64,000 bases of DNA from Streptosporangium carneum (GCF_027922005.1 NZ_BSEV01000028.1:46531-110530); one strand, 5' to 3'. Positions 35,114 to 42,257 are shown, counted from the stretch's first letter. The notes: a model not told the origin generated them from the sequence alone. Program-made: numbers and translations.

Positions 35114-35362
35114 GTGAAGATCCGCCGATTACCTGCTGCGGCCCTGCTCGCGGCAGCGCTGGGTACCGCCACCCTGGCCGGCGCCACACCCGCTTCCGCT
35201 GTGCCCTGGATAATCAGATATGGCCCCTACCCCACCCTGGACCAATGCCAGACGCAACGGGACATCGTCGCGACGTACGGTGAGCCGACCAGCCACTGCA
35301 TGCCCGACCGCGGGGGCTACAGCTTCACGGTGTACATCAGCCAGAGCGTCCAGGCGGACTGA
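35114..35362 (+). CDS. Small exported two-cysteine protein behind leader copy C
   Basis: 82 residues from GTG 35114. The signal peptide KIRRLPAAALLAAALGTATL ends near TPASA. The mature part WIIRYGPYPTLDQCQTQRDI has one Cys, SHCMPDRGGYSF a second, and it closes on TVYISQSVQAD. It is a paralogue of the product at 33370, with near-identical signal peptide and the same Cys/aromatic pattern. Function unknown. Confidence 0.75.
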   Translation: MKIRRLPAAALLAAALGTATLAGATPASAVPWIIRYGPYPTLDQCQTQRDIVATYGEPTSHCMPDRGGYSFTVYISQSVQAD

Positions 35363-35395
35363 AGGCGCCTCGCCACCAGGGCGGGGCGCGCCCGG

Positions 35396-35678
35396 TCAGC
35401 CCTTGGCCGCCTTCCGCGGCGCCAGTCGGGCGGCGTACCGGTCGTCCACCGTTCGCCCACCACTCGCGCCGGTCCAGCGCCTCCAGGGCCTGCAGGCGGG
35501 CCTCCCGCACGCCGGCGAGCTCGGCCCGCTGCTCCTCCGTGACCTCCGCCTCACCCGCCGGCACCGCGACCGACGACGGCAACGCGTCCGTCACCTCCTG
35601 CACCCGGGCATCCGCCGCCCAGAAAGCACGCTGCGCGGCGATCAGGGTTCCTGAGAACTCGTATTCGGAGCCGTACAT
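35396..35678 (-). pseudogene. Frameshifted copy 2 of the small WW-VDD gene
   Basis: ATG 35678 starts MYGSEYEFSGTLIAAQRAFW, followed by AADARVQEVTDALPSSVAVP and AELAGVREARLQALEALDRR. At REWWA the expected frame is lost by one extra base; the correct tail VDDRYAARLAPRKAAKG and its TGA (35396-35398) are in the next frame. In the original frame translation runs on past this point. Its 5' end lies 6 bp from the sigma factor start on the other strand, so the two promoters must overlap. Confidence 0.65.
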
Positions 35679-35684
35679 GTCACG

Positions 35685-36167
35685 GTGGACAGGGAGTTCT
35701 CGGCCTTCTACCGCAGCACCTTCCGCCAGCTGATCGCTTTCCTGATCAAACAGGGGGCCTCGGTGCCCATCGCTTCGGACATCGCTCAGGACACAATGAT
35801 CAAGGTGTATCAGCGTTGGACCGATATCGACCAGCCCAAGGCATGGGTACACACCGTGGCCTCCCGTGCCCTGGTCCGCAAGATCGCCGATATCCATGAA
35901 CATCCCCACGATCAGGTGCCCGAACCGACATCACTACTGCCCTGCCCAGACACCGTCGCGGAATGGGAGACCCGCCACGACGCGCTGCGGGTGTTTCGAA
36001 GCCTGCCGCCTCGACAGCGCCAGGTCCTGGCCTGGACGTACAGTGGCTTCACGCCCTCCGAGATCGCCCAGCAACTCGGCATGACTCCCAACGTGGTCAG
36101 CGCCAACCTCAAGAAGGCTCGCCGCGCCGCCGCCGCGTACTTCCAGGCTGGAGAGGAGGAGCAGTGA
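35685..36167 (+). CDS. ECF-type RNA polymerase sigma factor
   Basis: 160 residues. Region 2 includes IAQDTMIKVYQRWTDIDQPK and AWVHTVASRALVRK; region 4 is LPPRQRQVLAWTYSGFTPSE, then IAQQLGMTPNVVSANLKKAR. Spacing and length fit a minimal sigma-70 of the ECF group. No anti-sigma factor with a transmembrane helix is adjacent; the coupled downstream gene could take that role. The GTG at 35685 is the first plausible start; the ribosome site is weak. It could drive the repeated leaders nearby, which is untested. Confidence 0.82.
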   Translation: MDREFSAFYRSTFRQLIAFLIKQGASVPIASDIAQDTMIKVYQRWTDIDQPKAWVHTVASRALVRKIADIHEHPHDQVPEPTSLLPCPDTVAEWETRHDALRVFRSLPPRQRQVLAWTYSGFTPSEIAQQLGMTPNVVSANLKKARRAAAAYFQAGEEEQ

Positions 36168-36859
36168 ACGCTCATCGCCCGTTCGATCATCATGACGAGC
36201 CCGTCGACCGCTGGCTCGACGAGCACCAGCGTGCCCTCGAGGACGACCTCGACACCGTCCTCGATGTCGAAGCTGGCCTGCGCGAAGTCTTGCTCCAGTC
36301 CCAGCACGACGCCCTCGTGGGCGATCTCGGCACCGTCCTCGATGTCGAAGCCGGCTTAGCCGCGATTCTCCCTGTTGCCCAGCCGGAACCACGCACGGAG
36401 GAGCAGGAGCACCCGGCTGCCAAGCAATTCAATTGGCCGGTCAGTCCCGAAGACCGCTTGGCACTACGCCTCAACCCCGATGTCACAGCGACATTCCGCG
36501 AGCTCAACCGCGCCCGCGCCCTCGACCGCAACCGCGCCCTCGACCGCGACCTCACCAGCTTCTACGTGGCGAAGGTGCGGAAAACCATCGCCCTGGTGGT
36601 AGGTCAAGATCTACCCATCCTTCACGAGAGCTTGGTGGAGGCTTTCCTGGATGACTTCACAACAGTTGATCTACGCAATGCCAACTTGATCGCCGTCGAC
36701 CTCGGTGGCGTGCGCTGGTCCGCAAACGGAACAAAGTGGCCGGAAAGGATGGACATCGAAGCCCTCAAATCCCGTTCGAAAGAGATCGGCACCAGGAGCG
36801 GAATCTACGTTGTCCAATCAGGCTCAGCAACTGTGCGCGATTTCGCGGATCTGACATGA
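36164..36859 (+). CDS. Hypothetical protein coupled to the sigma factor
   Basis: 231 residues from GTG 36164, overlapping the sigma factor stop (GTGA) after GAGAGGAGGAG. The N-terminal part has a tandem unit: DDLDTVLDVEAGLREVLL, then GDLGTVLDVEAGLAAIL. The centre has ALDRNRALDRDL. The C-terminal third, FTTVDLRNANLIAVDLGGVR then WSANGTKWPERMD, carries pentapeptide-like DLRNANL units and ends SGSATVRDFADL. No membrane helix is present. Coupling suggests that it modulates the sigma factor or is its immediate output. Confidence 0.75.
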   Translation: MNAHRPFDHHDEPVDRWLDEHQRALEDDLDTVLDVEAGLREVLLQSQHDALVGDLGTVLDVEAGLAAILPVAQPEPRTEEQEHPAAKQFNWPVSPEDRLALRLNPDVTATFRELNRARALDRNRALDRDLTSFYVAKVRKTIALVVGQDLPILHESLVEAFLDDFTTVDLRNANLIAVDLGGVRWSANGTKWPERMDIEALKSRSKEIGTRSGIYVVQSGSATVRDFADLT

Positions 36860-36899
36860 ACACGGGGTGATCGGGCAAGGCTTCGGGAATCGCAGCTGT

Positions 36900-37119
36900 T
36901 TACCCCTTCCCTCAGGGTGGTCGTTGCGGTTTCTTCCTCGGGATGATCAGGCCTGGATGTCGTTCGGGCGGCCGAATGTGGGATGCGGCACACGGCGGCC
37001 GCACGGCCGCCCTGTGATCCGCTTTTCTTCAGGTGGTGCCAGGCGCACTCGGCGACGAGGTTTTCAGGCCGGTGGTCGTCGCAGTGGCCGAGGTGGTCGA
37101 CGTCGGTCGCGGGACGCGG
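36900..37119 (-). pseudogene. HNH endonuclease C-terminal fragment
   Basis: The minus strand reads RPATDVDHLGHCDDHRPENL then VAECAWHHLKKSGSQGG, the D-V-D-H...H-H core of phage-type HNH nucleases. After a frameshift comes RPPERHPGLI, the usual family tail. The N-terminal half is absent; upstream sequence belongs to a different fragment. Coordinates are approximate. Confidence 0.6.
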
Positions 37120-37436
37120 GTCCGGCCGCGTCCCGCGATTCGGCCCCGGCCTGCATGGTCGTCATCGCGCGGGGCCGGGTGCCCTGCGGGTCGCAGCGCA
37201 GCGCCTCGAAGACCAGCCGCTCCAGGCTCCAGTTCTCCGGCAGCTCCTGGGGGTCATCGACGCCCGGCCTGACACCCGCGTGCACCGAGCAGGCGCCGAC
37301 CACGACGGGCGCCCGGTCGCGCGACAGGCACACCCAGACGCACCCAGACGGAGCTGTCATAGGCGAGGCTCTTGTGGCCCTCGACCTTGTACTCCCGGCT
37401 GCCCTCGACGGGCTTGCTGGCTCTGTAGGTGAATTT
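37120..37436 (-). pseudogene. Fragment of a phage-type ATPase-like gene
   Basis: The minus strand reads FTYRASKPVEGSREYKVEGH, SLAYDSSVWVR, then in the next frame LSRDRAPVVVGACSVHAGVR and NWSLERLVFEALRCDPQGTR. The frame is broken by a 10-base tandem copy of GTCTGGGTGC. The pattern recalls the C-terminal part of RecA-like AAA ATPases of actinophages; that assignment is tentative. It abuts the HNH fragment. Confidence 0.45.
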
Positions 37437-37523
37437 AGGAGCCGAATGTCGGTCAGTGGCTCTGTGGCGCTCGGTGGGGGTGGAGCCGTGTCAGCGAATT
37501 CCAGAGCCACCTGACTCGCTACC

Positions 37524-37691
37524 AAGCTCGTGAACGAACTCGTCGAGGCCGCCGACGAGAAGGTCCTCGCCAAGACTGTCGCCCGCTACGGACGCGTCGA
37601 CCGGCTCGCCTTCACCTGCGACATCATCGAGACCGGCACCGACTCCTGCCGCCTTGCCCAGACCCGGGCCAGAGCCGAACAAGCCAGCTGA
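37524..37691 (+). pseudogene. istB: IS21-family IstB remnant with internal deletion
   Basis: KLVNELVEAADEKVLAKTVA then RYGRVDRL belongs to the middle of IstB-type ATPases, but it is followed at once by AFTCDIIETGTDSCRLAQTR and ARAEQAS, the IstB C-terminus. The intervening region with Walker B (CIDELGY in family members) is missing. The junction falls on VDRL, which occurs in both flanks in typical IstB proteins, so deletion by short homology is likely. No istA or terminal repeats are visible. Confidence 0.7.
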
Positions 37692-37824
37692 CCACACTTG
37701 TCGGCGTACACCTCCATGTGCAGAGGCACGTACGGACAGACGCGCAGAGCATGGTGGTGTTGTGGTGCCTCCGCCAGGAACGGCGAGGCGAGCTCGACGG
37801 TGAGGCTTCTGATCCGCGAGGGAT

Positions 37825-38313
37825 TCAGCGGCGAGGGATGGCGCTGGGGCTGGAGGCCCTCGTGAAGCTCATGTCCATCCAGTGCCGCCAGTTCGAGCCG
37901 TTGTCAGTGCGCTCCCATTCGGCCGTCATGGAGTCGCCGTCTTCGGCGATCACCAGCGTCGCCCGCTCCGTCTCACCGGCGAACGTCCAGACCCCCTCGT
38001 CGTCGACGCTTGCCCGCATGGTGACGAAGTTGCCGTGATTGTCGAAGGAGCGCATGGGGTAGGTCCGGCTCGCTGGATCGTAGGGCCCGATCATCTCGAT
38101 GACCTCGACGTGCTCCTCATTCATGCGCACGTCCACACGGTGAATGAGGAAGTGCTCGCCCGCCAGCCACTCGTAGGTGTCCGACCCGGCGATGCGGATC
38201 GCCGGGTCGATCGCGGTGGCTGCTATACGCCCCTGCGAACGCCAACGGCCAACCAGCGCGTTCAGGCGCTGGTTCTCCGATCGCGGGGCACGGGTGTTGT
38301 CGTCTCCTGACAT
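37825..38313 (-). CDS. DUF1579-like small-ligand-fold protein
   Basis: 162 residues. Strand-rich pattern LNALVGRWRSQGRI, YEWLAGEHFLIHRVDVRM, MIGPYDPASRTYPMRSFDNH, GVWTFAGETERATLVI resembles DUF1579/THAP4-like lipocalin-type barrels. Its ATG (38311-38313) follows GAGGATCC. It is divergent from the ArsR gene, and the palindrome between them suggests both are under ArsR control. Ligand unknown. Confidence 0.75.
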   Translation of the reverse strand: MSGDDNTRAPRSENQRLNALVGRWRSQGRIAATAIDPAIRIAGSDTYEWLAGEHFLIHRVDVRMNEEHVEVIEMIGPYDPASRTYPMRSFDNHGNFVTMRASVDDEGVWTFAGETERATLVIAEDGDSMTAEWERTDNGSNWRHWMDMSFTRASSPSAIPRR

Positions 38314-38335
38314 GGCGGATCCTCGTCATCGATAG

Positions 38336-38362
38336 AGTGTAAGATATTGCTTAAACACTTAC
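38336..38362. promoter_or_regulatory. Putative ArsR operator in the divergent promoter
   Basis: AGTGTAAGATATTGCTTAAA followed by CACTTAC contains TAAG-ATATTG-CTTA, an inverted repeat with AT-rich centre, flanked by AGTGT and ACACT. It lies between the DUF1579-like gene and the ArsR gene and is much more AT-rich than its surroundings. Confidence 0.55.
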
Positions 38363-38401
38363 ATGCTGTCCCGGCATGTGCGCAAACGAAGGCGGTGGCC
38401 C

Positions 38402-38740
38402 ATGGACGACGCGCTTCGCGCTGTGGCGGACCCGACCCGCCGCGCCATCCTCGTCCTGGTGCGGGATCGCGAGGTGTCGGCAGGCGAGATCGCCGAGCGC
38501 TTTCCCGAAATCAGTCGCCCTGCGGTATCCCAGCATCTGCGAACGCTGGCAGCGGCCCGCCTCGTCGACGTCCGCCGCGCAGGCAATCGCCGCTTCTATC
38601 GGCTACGTCCGGAGGGGCTGGCCGAGGCGGTGACGTTCCTGGAGACGATGTGGTCCACCTCGCTCAGCCGCCTCCAGCACGAAGCCGAGCGAGAAGAACG
38701 CGCGCACACTGGTGACCAGGACGTGAAGGGATCGTTGTGA
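38402..38740 (+). CDS. ArsR-family transcriptional regulator
   Basis: 112 residues. Winged helix with ALRAVADPTRRAILVLV, AGEIAERFPEISRPAVSQHL as helix-turn-helix, and VDVRRAGNRRFYRL as wing. The metal-site cysteines of classical ArsR are absent, as usual for the group paired with SRPBCC proteins. ATG 38402 follows AAGGCGGTGG; an in-frame ATG at 38363 is possible. Its stop overlaps the SRPBCC start. Confidence 0.88.
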   Translation: MDDALRAVADPTRRAILVLVRDREVSAGEIAERFPEISRPAVSQHLRTLAAARLVDVRRAGNRRFYRLRPEGLAEAVTFLETMWSTSLSRLQHEAEREERAHTGDQDVKGSL

Positions 38741-39162
38741 GCAGGACGATTGAGCAGACGTTGCACATCCGTGCGCGTCCCGAGACGGTCTGGCGGTTCT
38801 TCACCGACCCGGCACGCCTGGCGCAATGGTGGGGAACGGCCGAGCTGGACGCTCGCCCCGGTGGCACATTGCAGGTTGCGATGCGCGAGGGCCCGCGCCC
38901 GGTGATGCGCGGACGGTTCGTGGAGCTCGTGCCGTACGAACGTCTCGTCTTCACCTTCGGCTGGGAGGCCACACCAGGAGCGCCCGACATGGCGCCAGAG
39001 GCATCCCGAGTCGAAGTCACCCTGACCCCGGACGGTGATGGCACCGAGCTCACCCTGCGCCACAGTGGTCTGCCGGCCGCACTCGAAGAGGAGACCGGCG
39101 ATGGCTGGGCGCACCTGCTCCATCGTCTGGGCGAAACGGCAGAACGCCAGGAACTCCGCTGA
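38737..39162 (+). CDS. SRPBCC (AHSA1-like) domain protein
   Basis: 141 residues: IRARPETVWRFFTDPARLAQ then WWGTAELDARPGG opens the START/Bet v1-like fold, and GDGTELTLRHSGLP followed by GWAHLLHRLGE closes it. GTG 38737 overlaps the ArsR stop, so the two are coupled, a common arrangement in Actinobacteria. It probably binds a hydrophobic ligand; which one is unknown. Confidence 0.87.
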   Translation: MSRTIEQTLHIRARPETVWRFFTDPARLAQWWGTAELDARPGGTLQVAMREGPRPVMRGRFVELVPYERLVFTFGWEATPGAPDMAPEASRVEVTLTPDGDGTELTLRHSGLPAALEEETGDGWAHLLHRLGETAERQELR

Positions 39163-39313
39163 ACTTGGTCGAACATACGCGTACGTCGCACCCCTGCTGC
39201 CGCCTCACGAACCCCGGCCGCCGTCAAAGCCACATCGCCCCCACCTGCTAACCGTCCTCGGGCTGTGCACGTTTACGCGTACTCGCCTCCGCGGCGGGAG
39301 GTGGCCGGCGAGC

Positions 39314-39715
39314 ATGCTCGGTGACGCCGTCCTGGAGGGCGTCATCCCGGTGTCGCCGTGCCAGAAGGTCGCCCTGCCCGCGACGGTGGCGAAGCCGCCC
39401 AGCTGGTTCACGCCGGCGCAGGTCGGCGCGATCGTCGAGCGGCTGCCCGAGGGGCACGGGGTGATGACCGACCTCATGTGCCACGCCGGACCCCGATGGG
39501 GAGAGGCCGCCGGCACACCGCGGCGAGCCGGCTCGTGCGGCCGGGTCGACCTCTACCGGGTGAAGGACCTTCTTGGTCACTCGTCGTACCAGACGACGCT
39601 TCGCTACGCGCATCTCGCCCCCGGCGCGCACGGGGAGATCGAAGAGGCGTGGTCGAAGATCGTTGCGCACGAGATGCGCACGAGCCCTGATCGGGAGTCC
39701 CTTCGATCCACCTGA
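39314..39715 (+). pseudogene. Broken tyrosine integrase
   Basis: 133 codons remain. MLGDAVLEGVIPVSPCQKVA is the end of the core-binding domain; HAGPRWGEAAG carries the first catalytic Arg. The frame then jumps through PRRAGSCGR to VDLYRVKDLLGHSSYQTTLR and YAHLAPGAHGEIEEAW, which holds the late GH and the nucleophile Tyr. The central part with the HxxR box is missing, as is the N-terminal arm domain. It lies 25 bp from the right att copy, as an element's own integrase would. Confidence 0.75.
39656..39683 (+). repeat. 28-bp direct repeat, right arm (R28)
   Basis: Same 28 bases as 28612-28639 with one change, in the same orientation. It ends 57 nt before the right att copy and lies within the integrase 3' coding end. 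Confidence 0.7.
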
Positions 39716-39740
39716 GCTGCGGTGCTGGAAATTCCATGTG

Positions 39741-39806
39741 TTCCCGACGACCCACCGCGTGGAGTGCGTGGCGCTGCTGGTCAACGGGGCGGTCCAGTCT
39801 CCGGAC
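39741..39806 (+). repeat. Right copy of the att-like repeat (displaced methyltransferase 3' end)
   Basis: TTCCCGACGACCCACCGCGT, then an identical core at 39758-39787, then a diverged tail in which the stop is changed (CCAG against CTAG). In frame it still reads HRVECVALLVNG, against HHVECVALLVNG in the intact gene. Confidence 0.75.
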
Positions 39807-39833
39807 GGCGGCGGCGGTGGCCGCCGCTCCGGA
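39800..39833 (+). terminator. Hairpin after the displaced methyltransferase end
   Basis: TCCGGACGGCGGC pairs with GCCGCCGCTCCGGA with one bulged base. It may be the original terminator of the methyltransferase gene before insertion of the element. Confidence 0.55.
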
Positions 39834-40091
39834 GCGCGTCGGCTGCCCTGACCGGCTCTCTCGGACTCTCCGCGGAAGTATGCCTCTCGGCGTCCACCTC
39901 GTTCAACAGCGGGCCGAACACTTCTACCGAATAGTTATTTATAGATAAACCCTGTTTGTGATAATTCAACCGCTTTAAACACTGCCAATGACTGATGTCG
40001 GGTATCACTGCTCCGTCAGGAAGTCGTGGTCGTGCCGCCACGGTTCCAGTGGGTGCGGCAGGCCATTCGATCGGCAAGGGAGATGGTTCCC

Positions 40092-40457
40092 GTGTCCAGT
40101 GAAATCCGCCAGGCGATCACAGTCTGCGCCACCGGCATCGCGCTGATCGGGAGCGCCACGATGGGCGTGGCAGCCGCCCCGACCGCCTCCGCCGCCACGA
40201 GGACGGCTGCCGTGGCGGGGGTCGACGCTCCGTATGTCGCGGCGACGAAAAACACGTCCCACGACAAACCATGTCAGAAAAACAAGGACTGCAGGAGAGG
40301 TTACGCCGATGGATACTCCGCCGGCAGGCAATCCTGTACTGGAGGCGGCGGCGGGGGAGGCGGGGGTGGAGGTGGAGGCAGAGGGTTCGGCGAGTATCAG
40401 CGCGGGTTCGACCTGGGATTCGACCGCGCCCACAGTAAATTCTGCAACAAGGGCTAA
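40092..40457 (+). CDS. Exported glycine-rich protein
   Basis: 121 residues from GTG 40092 (AAGGGAG nine bases upstream). The signal peptide ITVCATGIALIGSATMGVAA ends near PTASAA. The mature part has KPCQKNKDCRRGYADGYSAG, a run of thirteen glycines, and EYQRGFDLGFDRAHSKFC. Four mature cysteines are present. The two G-(Y/F)-x-x-G-(Y/F) helical units flank the glycine run. Function unknown. A perfect terminator follows 17 bp after the stop. Confidence 0.7.
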   Translation: MSSEIRQAITVCATGIALIGSATMGVAAAPTASAATRTAAVAGVDAPYVAATKNTSHDKPCQKNKDCRRGYADGYSAGRQSCTGGGGGGGGGGGGGRGFGEYQRGFDLGFDRAHSKFCNKG

Positions 40458-40473
40458 CGGTCCTCGGTGAAAC

Positions 40474-40516
40474 AGGGGAAGAGGCGCGATGTTCTCACAT
40501 CTTCGCCTCTTCCCCT
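40474..40516 (+). terminator. Terminator of the glycine-rich protein gene
   Basis: Perfect 13-bp stem AGGGGAAGAGGCG/CGCCTCTTCCCCT with a 17-nt loop. Confidence 0.85.
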
Positions 40517-40764
40517 TCGCTGTGGCCGAACCGGCTTTGTCGTGGCCGAACCGGCGCGGCCGAGACGCCCGGGTCGCGACCGAACGGGCCCGGCGCGTGC
40601 TCGGCCCCGCGGAGGAGACGAGAGCGCCGAGTCGGCCCGAACCCGCCATGACGATGTGGCGTGGCGGTGACTTACCCGACCTCCTCACGACGACTACTTT
40701 AAGTGATGAATCTATTGCTCTGAGTGACAGGCGGGTGACCGCCTCCGCGACCGAGGAGACCTCG

Positions 40765-41145
40765 ATGACAGTCAGGCGCACCGTCGCCACGACCGCCGGC
40801 GTGCTGGCCGCCGCCTGCACCCTCGCCCTCACCTGCCCGGCTCCGGCCTCCGCCGCGAGCGGGAGGCTGGTTCTCTACTCGCGGACCGGCTTCCAGGAGT
40901 ACGTCGATCCCGAGCCCGGCTGTTACCCCGGCACCGGATCCAGGACCTTCGTGTGGAACGACACCGACAGCCGGGTGTTGCTGTTCCCCGACGACAGTTG
41001 CCGGACCAGGGTTTACTGGCCCGTGGAGCCGTACCAGATCTCTGTGAACCGGAACGTCGGCAGCGTCCGGGTCCTGGACCGGCCTGCCGTGGGCGGCGCT
41101 GACGCTGTGACGGACCGGCCGCAGGCGACGGCGCCCACGCCGTGA
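40765..41145 (+). CDS. Exported small beta-rich protein
   Basis: 126 residues from ATG 40765 (GAGGAGACC upstream). The signal peptide MTVRRTVATTAGVLAAACTL ends near APASA. The mature part GRLVLYSRTGFQEYVDPEPG, PDDSCRTRVYWP has two cysteines and short strands like a gamma-crystallin/I36 peptidase-inhibitor fold, a weak resemblance. The last ~20 residues are Thr/Ala/Pro-rich. It lies outside the integrated element. Confidence 0.65.
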   Translation: MTVRRTVATTAGVLAAACTLALTCPAPASAASGRLVLYSRTGFQEYVDPEPGCYPGTGSRTFVWNDTDSRVLLFPDDSCRTRVYWPVEPYQISVNRNVGSVRVLDRPAVGGADAVTDRPQATAPTP

Positions 41146-41218
41146 CGGACCGGCCGTGGACGCGGCCGGTGTCGGCGGGGCTTTTCGGAGGCCTGTCCCC
41201 GGCCCGTGCCTCCGCGGC

Positions 41219-41800
41219 CTACGCGGACGGGTCGCCCTGCCCCGAGGACCGGGCCGTCGCGATGGCCGTCTGGACGCGCTGTTCCTCCGCCGCGCTGAGC
41301 GTGGTGCGGATGACGTGCCCGCCGTAGGGGGCGATCGCGGCGACGACCTTGTCGATGTCGGCGGTCAGCAACAGGAACAGGGCCGCGCCGCCCGCGGGCA
41401 GGTGCTCGCCGAGTTCCTTGACGAAGCCGATGTCGAGACTGTTGTCGTCCGCCTCCTTCACGGCCGCGCCGACGCCTGCTCCGGCGAGCGCCGTCGTGCC
41501 CGCTCCCAGAACGGTCGCGCCCGCGGCCGCGGAGGCGAACCCGGCCGCGGCCAGGGCGAGGCCGATGATCGGGCCGAAGGCGACCAGCCCGAGCAGGCCT
41601 CCCGCGACCGCCCCCTCGGCGGCGTAGGTTGAGGCTCTGTGGTGCGTGGGGTGCACCGTGATCCTGCCGTTGCCCTGACGCTCGACCAGCGCCAGGTCCG
41701 CCAGCTGTACGGAGTGCTCCCGCTGCAGCGACAGCAGCCTGTCCCTGGCCTGAACCGCGTTGTCGATGTGCGGGTAGGCGATGGTGACGAGTTCGCTCAT
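41219..41800 (-). CDS. DUF1269 protein
   Basis: 193 residues. MSELVTIAYPHIDNAVQARD starts a ferredoxin-like domain. A Gly/Ala-rich hydrophobic hairpin follows (AAEGAVAGGLLGLVAFGPII, GATVLGAGTTALAGAGVGAA), then KELGEHLPAGGAALFLLL. This is the DUF1269 layout, found in proteins that associate with the membrane; function unknown. ATG 41800 follows GGGGGACTCC. The 5' neighbour region is a 457-bp gap. Confidence 0.85.
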   Translation of the reverse strand: MSELVTIAYPHIDNAVQARDRLLSLQREHSVQLADLALVERQGNGRITVHPTHHRASTYAAEGAVAGGLLGLVAFGPIIGLALAAAGFASAAAGATVLGAGTTALAGAGVGAAVKEADDNSLDIGFVKELGEHLPAGGAALFLLLTADIDKVVAAIAPYGGHVIRTTLSAAEEQRVQTAIATARSSGQGDPSA

Positions 41801-42257
41801 GGAGTCCCCCGGACGCTTCGGGCGCGCCGGATCAGCGCTCAGGCGACGCCCCGGCGCGCTTCTTGGGAGCAATTCCCGGGATGGGCCGGATGCAGCGACC
41901 GTTCCGCGTCATCTTCCCCACCGGGAACCTTGGCGGGAACTTTGCGCGTCACACGGACGCGAGTCCTGAGGCAGATCGCGCAGCGTTGGGTGACGACGCG
42001 GCCGATGGCCTCGACGACGTACCAGTGGTGACGGAGGTGCACGGCGTCACCTGGGGCGGCGGCGCCGGTGGGCCGTCGGTGACGGGGCCGCCTCTCTCGC
42101 CGTGTCGAGCGAGGCGAAGGTGGTCGGGTGCAGGCGCATTTCCCACTCCAGTCGGAACTCGGTGTTCCCGCCGATTGCCGTGCCCAGCATGGGAGGGACG
42201 GCTTGGAACCCTCTTGTCCCTGACTGGTCGTCCTGTTCCTGACCGGTCGCCGTGGGG
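41801..42257. other. Gap with a possible minus-strand small ORF
   Basis: On the minus strand 42042-41839 a GTG-started frame of 67 residues reads HLRHHWYVVEAIGRVVTQRC then AICLRTRVRVTRK, with AGGTGA before the start; the tail is low-complexity. A separate minus frame nearby reads MRLHPTTFASLDTAREA. Together they could be one frameshifted gene. I do not call either with confidence. Confidence 0.3.

Larger units (their letters stand above)
28490..39806. mobile_element. Decayed integrated element in the 3' end of the methyltransferase gene
   Basis: The region is bounded by two copies of the methyltransferase 3' end (28490-28554 and 39741-39806, about 57 of 65 positions equal, with a 30-bp identical core at 28507-28536 and 39758-39787). 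A broken tyrosine integrase lies against the right copy. The span between cores is 11,251 bp. Contents are accessory: exported small proteins, WD40 protein, sigma factor, ArsR/SRPBCC pair and fragments of phage and IS21 genes. The integrase lacks central catalytic residues, so the element is probably stranded. Confidence 0.7.
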
